Notes: generated by a model not told the origin, from the sequence alone. A DNA stretch of 64,000 nucleotides from Polymyxa betae (GCA_003693705.1 RBZT01000328.1:36510-100509); one strand, 5' to 3'. Counted from the first letter of the stretch, positions 23,577 through 36,119 are shown. Numbers and translations are program-made.

Positions 23577-25501
23577 TTAATTCCTTATATTTTGGTTCAA
23601 TTCGACTTGAACAGCAGAATGATTGATATCGGATCCAGATTTTAAAGACTCCAATCCTGCCTTTGGATGGAGCAAGGAAGGTGGAGTCAATAATGCCAGT
23701 CCGTACAGGGAAAAGCTTAGAATGAATAAAACCAGGAACGGCATGTATGGTGCTTTCATTCTGATGGAAAAGTCCCAAAGTGTTCCAATTAGTACTGGCC
23801 CAAGGCTTCTGCTCACACAAGCTAATGTTTGGCCGAGACCGTTGACAGCACCGCGATTTTCACTCGAAGCTGAATTATTGACGAGCAAATCTAGAATCGA
23901 GTGATAAGGTGATGAATGTGAATGATTAACACTCTACTGACTGCTGCATGTGAATGATGTGGTTGTTGGAAGACCCACTATTAGCATCAAAGGGATCGTT
24001 GTAGCCCAATGACCAATAGGAAACACATTGGCTGTATATAAGCAGGCCAGTGGTAGTAAAAGCGAAAATGATAGCAATATTGAGGCTAACCTCAGTAATG
24101 ATATTATCCCGAATCTGGAAAAGAGTGCTCAGTTAAAGAATGGGAGAGCAGATATAATTACTTCTTGGCCAGCTTTGGATAGCAGAACATCTGGAATGCA
24201 CATAATGCAGCTCCCTCAACTGCGAATAAAACGCCAACCTGATATGAGAAACGGTGTAAGATTCTTATATAGATGTATTCAAAAACTCACCTCTGTAGAA
24301 GACATTCCTAATGCCTGAAACAATATGGGCAAAAGAGTTACAGTGGCGATATGAAGCTAAGAGCAGAGTTATTCAAAGCCAGCCAGCCACATTTGCAATA
24401 TCAGCATACAATACAAACTGTGGCGTAAGTGATTGTTGCAAGCACAACTCCTCGATCTCGAATTATTGCCTTGGCCAGATTTTACGAATGGCTTTGAACA
24501 GTTAATAAATTTTTACCGAAATGGAGTCTTGGGATGGCTCTTTCGCCATTGCATTGGTAGCAGAACAATCAGCACACCTGATGGATCCGGACTGCTTTTT
24601 GTTAAGGAATGCTGATGTTTCAGGAAGGAAGATGAAGCTGAGAACAAAAACTATTGCAGCAAACACAGCGCTAAGCAGGTGTTGTGTTTAATCGCTTGTC
24701 ATCCTCATTCCAACCGTACCGACCTTACAATCCCAGGCAAGAAAGCATAAGGCATTCCAGGGGCTTTACCCCCTAGGATGCCACCTGCTAGAGGGGAAAC
24801 CACAGACGCTGCCGCATACACTACTGCAATAAATGCAAAAGCGGATGCCTGGTTTTCTGATGTAGTAACCTTGACTTAGCTGAGCACTAAACTAGTGAAA
24901 CAGCTCATCATACCTCGCCAAGGTACGATTTCAGAACTCCAAGATTGCCTTCGGACCCATTAGCAAAACATAGAATGGCCCGCCACTGAAATCAACCCTA
25001 CCATTCAGCAGCCCGATAAGGAATCTTACTGCCAATGCATACATAAACGTGTTGGACACGGCAAATAGGGCTGTAGCTACAATAGAAGCAGCCGTTCCCG
25101 AAAGAAGAACCGGACGGCGACCTAAATTAGCAGGAAACAGAAATCGGGATTGATAAATGATATTGTATCTCTTCTTACCAATTTTGTCGCTCGCCCAACC
25201 CCAGAGGAAACTTGAAAAGAAGGCAGCAAGGAAGAAAGAACCAGATAATATACCCGAGCTTCGACCGACTTGAGTCGCCAGTTCCTCGGCAGTTATAAAA
25301 GGCTGATCCTTGGCGTAAAATTCAGACACAATGTAGGGCATAATGGATACCCTGAGCATTGTTCAATGCAGCTAGGTAGCATGGTTAGCGAACTGACATA
25401 ATTGTCCCTTGAACAGCTTCTAAAGCCTGTATCAAGCCCAAAGAAAAGTACAGATACGGTGTCATGGACGAAGCACCTTGTCTCGGGAAACATGACAGCA
25501 T
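23577..25501 (-). CDS. Major facilitator superfamily transporter, ZIFL-like
   Basis: The protein starts at ATG 25501 (MLSCFPRQGAS). Its first membrane helix, LGLIQALEAVQGTIM, joins across an intron to VSIMPYIVSEFYA. MFS motif A is clear: WGWASDKIG joined across an intron to RRPVLLSG near 25130. Then come NGNLGVLKSYLGE (about 24910-24950, joined across an intron) and PLAGGILGGKAPGMPYAFLP near 24760. The C-terminal half ends with NNSASSENRGAVNGLGQTLA and SLGPVLIGTLW near 23800. That last motif is typical of the zinc-induced-facilitator-like/fungal multidrug group (DHA1 type). About 12 spans are expected. The substrate is unknown; metal-phytosiderophore, organic acid or drug export are all possible. 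It lies next to the metallothionein-like gene, which may be chance. Confidence 0.85.
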
Positions 25502-25840
25502 AGTTTGTTTTGAAATTCGATAACAGATTTGAGCTAAATCTCAATAAACGGAAGCCAGTGACGCGATCTGTTGGTGAAGGAGAAATACAGGATATGATAG
25601 ATCGAACGTCAGAAAGACCCGGAAGGTCGGGTCAGTGGATTGAGCCACTAATGATACGGATAATATTGCGTCTGACCCGTCAAGCCTTCAGATTGTTACA
25701 GTAGGCTGGCCGGGAGGGTAACTCCAACTATCGATGGAACCCTCATCCCTCTGTTAAAAGCCGCTGAGCCTCCGGATGCTGTTCTGCATCTGAAGTGCCA
25801 AACTCATATGGACGGCACTTTTATTCGATATCGCAAAATT
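25502..25840. other. Intergenic spacer between FAB1 and the MFS gene
   Basis: About 340 bases downstream of the FAB1 stop codon and upstream of the MFS start, both on the minus strand. It should hold the MFS promoter and the FAB1 3' end. No gene or repeat was recognised. Confidence 0.4.
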
Positions 25841-28800
25841 TTAAATCTCCTTGTAGAAGGACCCAGACCGGAATGGGAGCCCGTTTATAACACTCGAATG
25901 CCGCCGGGTGATAAACGTCTCATTCAACGGAGGCAAGGACGCCCTTGTCAGATTTTTAGACGACAGCCGATAAGAGTCCTCTGGGTCGACATCCAATGCG
26001 CTAATTGGCATAGACTCGGTTGAAAGCTCGCGATTAGGAGCACAGACAAAATTCCTGTGCATACTGTCAAGAAACCTTTGCATGTACAAAATTGGTGGGA
26101 GAATGGTAGGTGCGTCTTTCTCTATGAAACTTTTGACAGTCGTTTCTACTTTCTTATCGAGACTGTAGAATCTGAATACGAGATGAGGCAGCGTCATTCC
26201 AATCTCAAACATATTTTGCACTTTACCGAATATAGTCGATGATACCAACAATCAGCCTTTGGGGAGGGGTCTTTCTGACACCGATTAAAACAGAATAATC
26301 CATGATGTCGAGATTAGCTAAAAACCTAGCATCATTCTCTAAAGCTTTATGAAGAAGCTGCGACGATTCTGTTAGAAGTGGTAATGGATTTCCTTGGGTA
26401 AATAAAGCAAAATTTTCATCTTGAAGAACCTATATGCGAACATCTCATTAACTTGAATCAATCCGATTTTGGAAGTTACTTGTCCAGAAGATGTCTCATT
26501 TGGGTTTACAAAATCTTCAGCATTAATATCAATCCAATCAGCATTCGACTGCAGCTTGTGACAAGCATGCTTGGCATCTGACGATGATTGATCTCTGACC
26601 AACCGTCCTACATGCTTGGTATGAGTGCACGATTGTTTATTCTTTAGCAACAAACCTGATGCTTTGCCTTTCAAGTCAAAAACATGGTCTATCAAGGGAT
26701 CGTTCAGTAGATTCGGCATCAATATGTAAAACTTTGATAAATTTGAAGGAAAAGTGATCTCAAAGATACCAAGAATTGGCGTCAAAGCACTTGCGTGTTC
26801 TTGGAAGATATGATTAGCGATATACTCGAAATAATCAGGAGCTAAGTTGGTAAATGTTTTGGCCTGTTGACAATTAGCACATCATTGGCAGTGACGAAGC
26901 GAAATTAGACCTCAGTGGCATTAATTCTCTTTAAAATCAGGCGACGATCCCAGGTCCTAATGAAGGAGGCATTGCTTTTACCGCCCTTGGCCGCCCAGTC
27001 ACGTGACTTGGCCAGCGAATCGATGACAGCGTAATTATTGTCACACAAACAATGTCTCAAGGCCTATCCACAATTTCACAAGCTGTAGAATTGATACTGC
27101 TTCATACCTGGAATTGCTGTGCAAAACCGACCCACACGCGTCCTACATTCAGAATAAGAACTAGACCAAATATTGAATTCACTCAAAGTACCTGCATCTC
27201 CACAGTCGACAGTAACGGCGAACTTGGCAGGAATGGAACCGTGCTTTACAGATCGAAGGACCGATTCACAGCTGTCCTGACCACTATCCGAGATTGCCGG
27301 TAAAAGTGACGCTTGCAGAACCTATGGCTGGGTGATCAACGGCTTACAACTCGATCATTAATCCGGTCACCTTCTCCAATGGCGTTAGCCGCAATTCTGC
27401 TGGAATATCAGCAATTGATCGTTTGCCCATAATGAAAGCAGCATGCTGCAATGACGATAAGGCATGAGCAATCAGCGTTGATACCTGAAACAATTGAGAT
27501 ACTATTTCGCCACAAAATTGTCAGAATGAAACCTGAGATCGAGTAATTGGAACAATACGGCCCCCAAAAGTGCTTGGTACATCCCATCTGGCCGAAATCA
27601 AAGCAGGCTTTGCGACGCCTGTAAGAAAGGTTCGCAAGATTTTGGGAACAGCCGCAAGCTCATAATTCCGGTCAGTTAAATTTGCCTGAACACATTTCAG
27701 TGTTACTTTAGCAAACATAATTCACTATACTTGTAAAATCCAGCCTGAAGCGGTCTTCAATAAAGGCAAATAGAGTTGGCGAGCGCGAATAAGCCCAATG
27801 TCTTCAAATGCGAGATCCAAAGCGGCTTTTCTTATCTGACCGCATTCCTTCACGATCCTGTTGCGAAGAATATCGCAAGCAGAATCAATGACGAGAGCAG
27901 GAGCATTTCTGTTGATATGTCGAAGAGCCAACTCTTGAGTGACGTCCAGCAACCAAATCAGTCGAGATAGTTCCAGACGTGCCATTCGAGCAGAGAAATG
28001 ATGCGGGATAACGACTCGTTGCATTAATGACAGCTCGAACGGAACTTCCATGGTGTACTGAAATGTGGCGATCATGTTATTGAAGGCAAAGCAACGGATC
28101 ATATCACGATGAATTCTATGACCGCAGGTATCTAGCCTGGACCTGGTCCTATAATCATAAAAGCATATTTCAAAGTACCTATAAATTGGTTGAGAATGAA
28201 TGCAAAGACGGGCTATATTTCAACTTTGTCAGCGAAAGGCGTAAGGTTCGGCTTGAGAGAACTGTAACTGGTGATGAACGACGGCGACATTCAGAGCACC
28301 AAAGCCATGATACGATCCCGTCTGACTGGTCTTGTAATAAGGATTGCGGTAGATTATCGACCTCGATTATCAATTTGCCATTCCCATGGACAATGCAGCA
28401 TCTAGACAAAATCAGGAGCTCGGCATTGGCCAAAACGCAACTTCACCTATGGTCAGCTAATCCTCGACCACAGCTACAGATTCGCTTAGGGTTGAAACAG
28501 GTTTCGAACAGAAACTCACCCAGCGACGACTGTGATTGGCATTGCTAATCAGAATCTGAAAAGCACATGCTCATCTGGGCACCTTACATCTATAGCGCCA
28601 TAAAAGGTCGTTCGCGCCACTCGAGGACGGAAGCAAACGACATGCTTCTGGCTGGTGGAGACCTCTTTGTGCATCCAGTAAATACCGAAAGTAAGCGACC
28701 AGATGAGCTCAGCGGTACTGGCTTGGCCACTGGCTAGACCACAATGCAAACTAGGTTCTGGTGGCACTTCACTTGAAGTATCATCCCGATCTGATGCCAA

Positions 28801-30512
28801 AACATGTGAAGCAACGAGAGGAGATGATGCTAGCGGATTCCAACAAGCAGAATCAACATCAACAATGGCGTCTTCGTCGGTATCCAATATACCGATGCTC
28901 GAAGAAACATGATCGAACTGCTCTGGAGCCACAGTTGCCGAACTGTCAGAGACATAAGAAATTTCAAGAGACAAACTCCAGGCCAGAAATACGGCCGTCT
29001 TTGCAATTGACTCCAAAGCTCTTGACTGAGCAGAACTCGATACTCCTTGAAGAAGCAAAGTCGCATAGAAGGAAGGGTCGCTTCCAGACAACTTCATGAA
29101 CGTTGATGGTTTGGTTTCTGAGAATGATAGCGGATCATCAGCTGGAAGGTCATATCTTTCAATTGAAAACGATCCGCAGCGACCCTGAAGAAAAAACTTG
29201 ATATTGGTCTCGTGACAATAATTCCTACCTACATAAATCTGCTCTGATTCGACAGAAGAATCCATGAGTGTAGTGGCGTTCAGAACCCGGACATGCAAAG
29301 CTCGACGTAGCAAAGCCAAATCAGAATTGGAGACGCCACAAATGACGCTGATCCCATGATCCTGAAAGATTCGGGCAGTTTGCAGCGAGACTGTTTCTAA
29401 GGTCACAGTTAGTAGTTGATGATACACACGCCCACTCGCTAACCTTTACAGATAATCACGTCTGGGCACAGGATCAAGATCTTCTCAACAAACGATTGTA
29501 CGTGAGATGCGGACGGGATTGAGCGCAAAGATGTGAGAGTGCTTGGCAGGGTTAATGCAAGAACTCCATCGATAATCAAGATGTATGGGTCGGCAATAGA
29601 AGTCGCCATCTTCCGGTGTACGACATTGAGTCCCTTTAGAACGACTCCGTTGATAATTATGCTATCACTAGCTGACCCAGATGCCACTCCAACGATCTAA
29701 GAAGACACTCAGAGAAATGAGGACGCCTGCCGACATTTCTTACATTGATCATTTCAGAGATGGTGCCATCTGAGGGCATAGGTTGGAGTTGCCAAGCGCA
29801 GTGCAGGGCGAAATTGACAATAGTTTCGAGCCAGATCTGATACACAAGCCCATGCCGAATCAAAAGCTGTTTCACGACATGCCGCAGGTGACCATGGTAT
29901 AGGTCAACTAAAAGTAGCTTGCTATCAGAGACAGTTCTGGAGAGAATCATGCTTCGCTGCGTTTGGTGTTGCAGAGTTCTATTGTCATACGTGTCCATGC
30001 TGTCAATTAGCAGTTTCATTGCAGGATTCAGATTTGATTCGGCACTAGCCGCTTCGGATCGTTGAAACTCGTTAAGTGTGGGTAATGAGGCCATGGCTGA
30101 AAGCTTGGATCGAGGAATCCTCGAAGCGCGATAATATGTGAAACACGTTAAGCACGCCCTGACCATTGGCTGATCAGGGTAGGAATTTTCAGGACCAGGA
30201 ACCTGACGAGCACTGCAAGATCCACAAAAAATGAAACCGCACAGGCGACAATGGTGCTGCAAAACACCAATCAGTTTCGATTGTCGCTAATCGTCGATGA
30301 CAAATCCAATGTACTCTTCTAACGAGGAAAGAAAAGGGCTGAGTGCAGGACATGCATGCTGGACACGTACTATCTTCTTGCCAGAACTTCGTACCTTTCA
30401 TTGGATACAACGAAGAATGATGTCGTTGAGGTTCATTGGGGACGGATTCCTGACCAGAATCTTGGCCTGACCAGCCAGAAACCAACGAGGCCAGCGATAC
30501 CAGCATGCCCAT
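25841..30512 (-). CDS. FAB1: PtdIns3P 5-kinase FAB1/PIKfyve
   Basis: FAB1 makes PtdIns(3,5)P2 on endosomes and vacuoles. The first exon starts at ATG 30512 and contains the FYVE finger: WQEDSTCPAC, FSFLVRR joined across an intron to HHCRLCGFIFCGSC, then CLTC. The chaperonin-like (Cpn60/TCP-1) domain follows: GVVLKGLNVVHRKM, YILIIDGVLAL (about 29600), KILILCPDVIICKG and ARIFQDHGISVI (about 29370). The conserved Cys-rich region ends with MIRCFAFNNMIATFQYT near 28080. The PIPK kinase domain shows SRDWAAKGGKSNASF with RLILKRI (about 26940-27010), PILGIFEITF, FYILMPNLL, FDLKG, IMDYSVLIGV and LIVGIIDYIR (about 26240-26300). The usual RNR after DLKGS is not seen. The protein ends SGSFYKEI. Many short introns are present. 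Divergent from the FKBP gene. Confidence 0.92.
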
Positions 30513-30857
30513 TCAAGTCATGGCGACGAGGTCGACATCGTCACATACATTAATGGGAGATCGTCATATTGTACTAGAGCAGATCAGTTCTAGCACATTC
30601 AGCTTTTTGTTTCTGCCAGCGTCAACATTCCAGAACGTGGGGAATCCAATGTTAGCTGAGCGTTGATTAGAATTCGATCCCAATTTGTTGCATTATGTCG
30701 ATATGATTGAACCATTTGACGTGATAGACAGAAGGTGAAAATTATTATGGGGGACCTGGAAGTCGCTCTGTCTGACGCAGAATTCATTTGATTTGCCCGC
30801 TGTTATCTTCCCAACTCTCTCAGTACTAAAGAAAGGTTCGAGCTACGATTGCAACAA
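30513..30857. promoter_or_regulatory. Divergent promoter region, FAB1 and FKBP
   Basis: About 345 bases between the two divergent start codons. A 62-codon minus-strand open frame (30599-30787) lies here but has no recognisable domain, and its ATG sits where promoter sequence is expected. A small gene or a 5' FKBP exon cannot be excluded. Confidence 0.35.
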
Positions 30858-31322
30858 ATGGCGACCACCTTTACGAAACAGATTGTGACGCAAGGATCTG
30901 GACCAACACCCAGGCCGCATCAGAAGGTGACAGTGGCTGCCGACCTGTATCTAGCCGCCGATAACACGGCCATCTGGAGCACCCATCAGCCTGCTGTATA
31001 ATTAGTGTCTCGGTATAGCCCGGCAATTCTGACGTTCATTAGGGATTCTTGTTTCCAGCCAAGAATGGCCATCAACCGTTTACGTACGAAGCGGGTGTTG
31101 GTACTGTCGTCCCGGGGTCAGATCGTTTTGTAATTAGCATCGTGTACTTCGAGTTACCCCTTCTTTAGGTGGGAGGATGGCGTTGCATCCATGCAATTGG
31201 GAGAGAAAGCTCGCCTTCACATCCCTTGGCAGTACGCATACGGTGCCAATGGTCATCCGGGATTTAAAATTCCTCCAAAAGCTGACCTCATCTTTGAGAT
31301 TACTGTCATGAACATTCAATGA
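30858..31322 (+). CDS. FKBP-type peptidyl-prolyl isomerase, divergent N-terminal half
   Basis: Three exons give a protein of about 120 residues, the size of a single FKBP12-like domain. Introns run from about 30999 (donor GTATAA) to 31047, and from about 31115 (donor GTCAGA) to 31170. The C-terminal half is typical: PFTYEAGVGTVVPGWEDGVA, MQLGEKARL, YAYGANGHPG and LIFEITVMN. The pocket Trp, Tyr and last Phe are therefore kept. The N-terminal half departs from the family: the usual VHYTG is VAADL and the F-D-S motif is missing. Isomerase activity may be weak. FKBPs act as folding helpers or adaptor domains. The start at 30858 is the first in-frame ATG; an upstream exon cannot be excluded. Confidence 0.8.
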
Positions 31323-31417
31323 ATTGGCAAGCAATTTTCATGCAAAATATGCCTTTATTTTCACGCTTAAGATACTAAGAGGAACACAAATTGCGGTCAA
31401 GAAGGAAGTCGTTAAAT

Positions 31418-31915
31418 CTAGATATCGACGATAACGTAGGCATCTGTTCGCTCGGGTTGTTCATTGACTTGTAAGCTGGCTAGCGTAATGGCCTTGATCT
31501 CGGTCCCGGACTCATGTTTCTGAGCATTGTAAGGCTCACCATGCCCAACTGCATACAGCCGGTACAGCCCATCCTGATCGATAGTGATCTGCTTAACGTC
31601 AACCCGCTTGCAGATGATCTGCTTGCGTGTGCTGAACCGGAACAAGAGTTCATCCAAGAATTTGTAGAGAAGATCCTTGTCGTCTTCGCCAATAACCTAT
31701 AAAACGAAAGTCAGCTTTTAAAAAGTGATCCTTGGAATCCATACTTCAAATACGAAATCATATTGAGGTTCAATTTGCACTTTTCCAGTATTGGCCAGAT
31801 AATTGAACATACAGTCGGCCATATTCCCAAATGCCTCTAACTTTGTAGGGCCCCATGAATGGAATTGAATATCTGCGGGATGTGGCAGATCTACAAAACA
31901 ACCACCGCTTAACAT
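31418..31915 (-). CDS. ZBTB8OS: Archease, tRNA ligase cofactor
   Basis: Archease activates RtcB by promoting its guanylylation, allowing many rounds of RNA ligation. The first exon has LPHPADIQFHSWG, the conserved HTADV-type motif with its metal-binding Asp, followed by LEAFGNMADCMFNYL. A short intron (donor GTATGG, acceptor TTATAG, about 31699-31745) joins FVFE to VIGEDDKDLL. The second exon has LLFRF, then GTEIKAITLASLQV (the conserved G-x-E-x-K-A-I-T motif) and ends AYVIVDI, as archeases do. I chose ATG 31915; the animal N-terminal extension is absent or lies in an unseen exon. Its partner RtcB is 13 kb away in the same window. Confidence 0.9.
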
Positions 31916-32050
31916 ATCGCTTAAACGGTTATATCTTCAGTCAATTACATTCGTATTGAACATGGCGACCACTTTCAGCTCCGACTCCAATAACTTCATT
32001 CTTGGTTTCTGAGAGCAATGTGAGATCGATCCTTGAGTGAGAATAAAGCA

Positions 32051-34200
32051 CTACCAACCGAATGAGGCGGCGCCAGGTTGTTTTCCCTTTTCCTGCTTTA
32101 GCGGCGCCTCGGTGCGTTCATGGAAACCCTCGCGAGGAAATTGCATCTTGGCGAACTCGGAAGTCAATCCACCCATATTTGATATTGGTATCGCTTCGCC
32201 TTGGACTGACGCCGTCTCGCTACCGAATCGCCCAGTTGATGGACCACGCTCAGCAGATGTCTGGTCTGGGAGACGCTCCTGTTGCAAACGCTGTTCTCGA
32301 TTTGATTCACCAAACGACGGCTCGCCTTGCGTGAACGCCTGTTGTTGAGGTTGCTGCTTGCTATCTGGTGGCCGCTGTTGTCGACCTTCAGGCCCTTTAT
32401 ACCCTTCACCCTGTGCGTAGAATATATCGCCCTGGTTCGAAGGTTGCTGACCACGTTCTTCACCCGAGATCGGTTGTGAAGAGCGCTCTGGAGAAGTTGG
32501 GGCGGGTTCAACAGTCGAAATTAGCACGTCCAGTTTGTTCGCTTGCTGTTCACCTAGGAATCCTGTTCCACGTTCGTGAACCTCTTGAAGTTCCGGAGCC
32601 GATGATCGCCTTTGCTGTTCTCCTAATTTTTTAGGAAACTGTTCCGATTCGCCAGCGACGGGAATGTCGGTGGTGACTTGTTCCTCTTGAGTAGTTTTGC
32701 CAGTTCCGCTTTGTTCCGGTCCTGTTGCGGATGGCGGACGGTCAGGTTGTTCCTCTGTTAGTTCCTGACGATATTCTGGGCCTTGTTGTTCGCTAGGTTT
32801 GCGAGGAGCTTGCTCCTCATCGCCAGCGATCGGAATCTCCTTCCCCGGCTGTGACTTTCGCTGACTTTCAACTATACGGGTGGGCTCCGGACGTGGCACC
32901 TGTTTTGAGCCTCTCGCGGCCGACTCTGCAGTTCGAGTGCCAGATTGTCCCTGAGCTAGTCCTGCAGGACGCTTCTGATCAAATGCTCCAATCTGACCGG
33001 ATCCCAATTCTTTCTCGGAAGGTGCCGATGGTTCCGCCGATTCTCCATACCCATTGAAACGCTCCCCAGCTTGGTCGCGAGACAAATCTGTAGGGCGCTG
33101 CTGTTGTTCAAATGCGCCAACCTGATCGGACCCCATTTCTTTCTCGGAAGGTGCCGAAGGTTCCGCCGATTCTCCATACCCCTTGAAATGCTCCCCAGCT
33201 TGCTCGCGAGACAAATCTGTACGGCGCTGCTGTTGTCTAAACGCTGCAACTGGACTGAATCCCAGGTTTCTCTCAGAGGGTACCGATGGGGCCGTCGGTT
33301 CGCCAGCTTCCTCATCACGTTTTCCAGCTTGACCTTGGGCCATACCTGTAGGGTGTTGCTGTTTGAAGGTGCCGGTCTGGCCAGCTCCGAATTCTTTCTC
33401 AGATGGCGCCGATGGTGCAACTGGTTCGCCAGATCTCTCAAACCGTTGGTAGGTTTGAGGGCCAGATTTCGCTTGTTCATCAGGGACGAACCGCTGCTGG
33501 GTTATTGGACGCCCCCCAAAAGCCAGAGGCTCGGAAACGCCTGGCTCTTGCTGATTCGTAGTTTGCTGTAGCCCTTCTCTACCCATACCTGCGCCACCGA
33601 CTGGCTCAGGGCGCCCTTCACGATAGGCCGTCTGTTCCCGCTCGGGCTCCTCACGATATTTCTGTTGCTGGGCCTGCTCGCGATCAGCATCGGCCTGCTC
33701 CGCTATCGATCGAGCTGCTGTTCCTTCGGCAGGCCCTGCGGATGGTACTGGCTCGCCGCCTCCGACCAGCGGCTCTGCCATTTCAGCGACAGATGGAATA
33801 TCACCGCCATGTTGAGTCTGACTACTACGTGTACTAGACTGAGGCTCCGCTGCTTCTGCCATTGATGGAACATCTTCATATCTCTCAGTTTGTTTTAATC
33901 CGCCTCGAGTCCCTTCGTCAGCAGCTTCGGCCATAGAACGCAGGCCTTCACCGCTTTGGCGTCCTTCAGAAACAGGTTTTTCTGCTTGTTCAGACATCAT
34001 TTGGAGATTAGGCTGGTCAGGTTTTACACCAGCTCCGGGTTGGGAACTAAAGTCCTGGAAAGTGTCAGCGAAGGTGGGCAAATGTCGATTGGACAACTTA
34101 CTGGTTTCGTTGAGATTTGCTCCGAAGGCACCTGTAATGCCTGGGCTCTCTCTCGCTCAGAAGACGAGCTCATTTTGCTTTGATGACTTCCCATCATTTC
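32051..34200 (-). CDS. Large disordered, repeat-rich Gln/Glu/Pro protein
   Basis: A first exon (ATG 34200 to about 34105) reads MMGSHQSKMSSSSERERAQ. It joins across a 45-nt intron (GTAAGT to TTCCAG) to one long exon ending at 32051, for about 690 residues. The protein is hydrophilic and predicted disordered. It has three repeat types. S-[MVI]-A-E-x-A occurs four times near the N-terminus (SMAEAADE, SMAEAAEP, SVAEMAEP, SIAEQADA). Four units of about 40 residues in the middle are built on GEP/SAEPSAPSEKELG...GAF-x-Q. Two IP[VI]AG-E-E/S-EQ-P-K units lie further on. It ends in AASFGW. The SxAExA motif recalls seed-maturation (SMP) and LEA-type proteins, but that link is weak. The function is unknown; a stress-protectant or structural role is conceivable. 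Confidence 0.7.
32940..33450 (-). repeat. Four in-frame tandem repeats of about 110-130 bp
   Basis: The plus-strand text shows four related blocks. Each contains TTCTC(G/A)GA(A/G)GG(T/C)(G/A)CCGA(T/A/G)GG and a following GA...CC-rich stretch, within the disordered protein. The two middle copies (about 33000-33110 and 33130-33240) are nearly identical; the outer ones have drifted. This suggests recent copying and makes the locus a candidate for length variation. Confidence 0.75.
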
Positions 34201-36119
34201 TCTCACCAGATCGTTCTAGCGTTTGATGACAGAGATAGCGTTGATTTCATTCAAAAACAATGAAATTCTTGTCACGCGTTCTGAGTGGATTTTTCACCGT
34301 TCCGATAAATTGATTACTTGGTCTCCATCCATTCGAGTCCACACTTTGCTGCTTCATCGATGAAGTCTTTGCTATCTGAACTTTTCTGCTGCCTCCCAAG
34401 TTGCGACTGCAGATCTGTTGAAGGTAAAACCAAATGACAAAACTGGTAATATTCGAGAGAATGCAGAGTCTTGTACTTTTGGTCATTCGTTGGATTGTTT
34501 GTGACTACTTATTTCTGTGAGTTTTCGATATAAAAAAGTGGTTTATGCTTTACGCAGATGGTGACAAATGGTAGTGAATGGTTTTTCAAGTGTATGCATC
34601 ATCGTCTGATTTAACCATGATATGGAACAGATGCTTGATCACCATCAACCGTCAGCTGTAGCCGTCTCGACTGCAATCATCATGACAGAGGTCAAACGAT
34701 ACGCCATGGCGGTGACAGCGATGGCTGGCTTCGTTGGATATCGGACGAACCAGACAGGATTTACACGGATCAGGCTACAGATGAAGCTGATGATGAAATG
34801 AAGAGAAACCTCAAAAAAAAGAAACACAAAACACAAAAAAACCTAGTCGAATTTGCATTTCGATGTAAAGCGCTTTAAATCTTTCAAAGCTTCTCGGGAG
34901 GTGTTTTAAACGAGTACCACAAACAGGGAGTTTGAAGCGCTTCGAAATTTTTGCGGAACGTCAATTTGGTTACTTTTGAAACGTTTGAAAGCAGAGCCTG
35001 GAAGCAGCGGAATACGCGACTTTGATGGCCACCTATTGCCTATTGGCTAGTGTTAGCAAACGTAGAAAACATTACAGGGCTTACGCCAGGAGAGAATGTT
35101 GTTTAATGGTGGCGCGTGGTTCGGTGGTTTAACTGGCCTACGCCATTCATGACGCAAACCATCAACCGGTAAATATGTCGTGTCGATGCTCATCACGAAT
35201 TCGGGCGTCAACTCCATCATTATGGATTGACAGCAGCAACGAAGTCGTTGATTACGACAGCGACATGCTCAGTGCTCTGGGCAACGCGAGTAGCAAGTCT
35301 TTGGACAAACGTTGCTGTGACAAACCGATAGATTCGCTGCCGAAGGGCCAATCATTGCCGGCGCAGAAACAGGCTGAAATCCATAGAATACGACGTTATT
35401 TATTGGAACAGAACAAATAGAAAAAGGCATTTTCAAAATGACTCGAACTCGTAATGGCGAACTTCGCGAAACCGAATGGTCGCGCTCTCGCAGGTGTTAA
35501 ACGTGGCCTTTGACAACGGTCTGGACTGAAGACCAGCGGCCGATGCATTTTAGCCTGACGATTGACAATCTTTGCAGGCGACCAGCCGCTCCCGCCATCT
35601 CTTCATAGTTCGCCAATCGACGCCGGACTGATGACCGACCAGATAGAGCATCCCTGGTTGTGCCAACGCCTCGTTGACGATATTAATACGACACGGACTG
35701 CTGCGACCCATGATGGAATGATGATCGGAGATCCTCCATACATAAATCCCTCGCGACGTCCGCTTCAATCGGGCGCCAAATTTCACTGGAAACCCAGCAA
35801 AGCAATTGATCGTTTATGGCTGAAATCTGGCTCAGAATCCGAATTTGTCGTCCACTGTCTAACTACGTTAGCCGGATATTGGGAATCGATCTCAAAATGC
35901 ATTTGATTCTTTGCCCGAGAACCGAGACTAATCGGCTCCCCTCCGGATGCCGTGGCGGCATGAAATGAATTGCGACATTGACCCGCGCGATTTTATCGGG
36001 TCGCTGAGGATCTCTTCGAAGAATCCTGGCGGGTCCAGGAACTCGTCCTCATACCTGAATTGGAAATCGTATTGATTAGTGAGCGTTGTTGTGCCTTCTC
36101 TCGTTGAGATCGTCCATCA
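34201..36119. other. Poorly resolved region with possible small exons
   Basis: About 1.9 kb without a convincing complete gene. A plus-strand frame with no ATG (about 34637-34878) reads like an exon: GWLRWISDEPDRIYTDQATD followed by a Lys-rich tail. An 81-codon ATG frame at 35175-35420 (MSCRCSSRIRAST...) and a 114-codon frame at 35562-35906 (with GLMTDQIEHPWLCQRLVDD) are also plausible. A minus-strand frame covers 35550-35786. These could be exons of one or two small genes, but I could not join them. I recognised no domain, RNA gene or mobile element. Confidence 0.35.

Noticed and set aside
25510..25704. Plus-strand open frames over the minus-strand MFS and FAB1 genes (for example 25510-25704, 25808-26023, 28186-28548)
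   Set aside because: They lie opposite or beside well-supported exons with family motifs and have no recognisable domain of their own.
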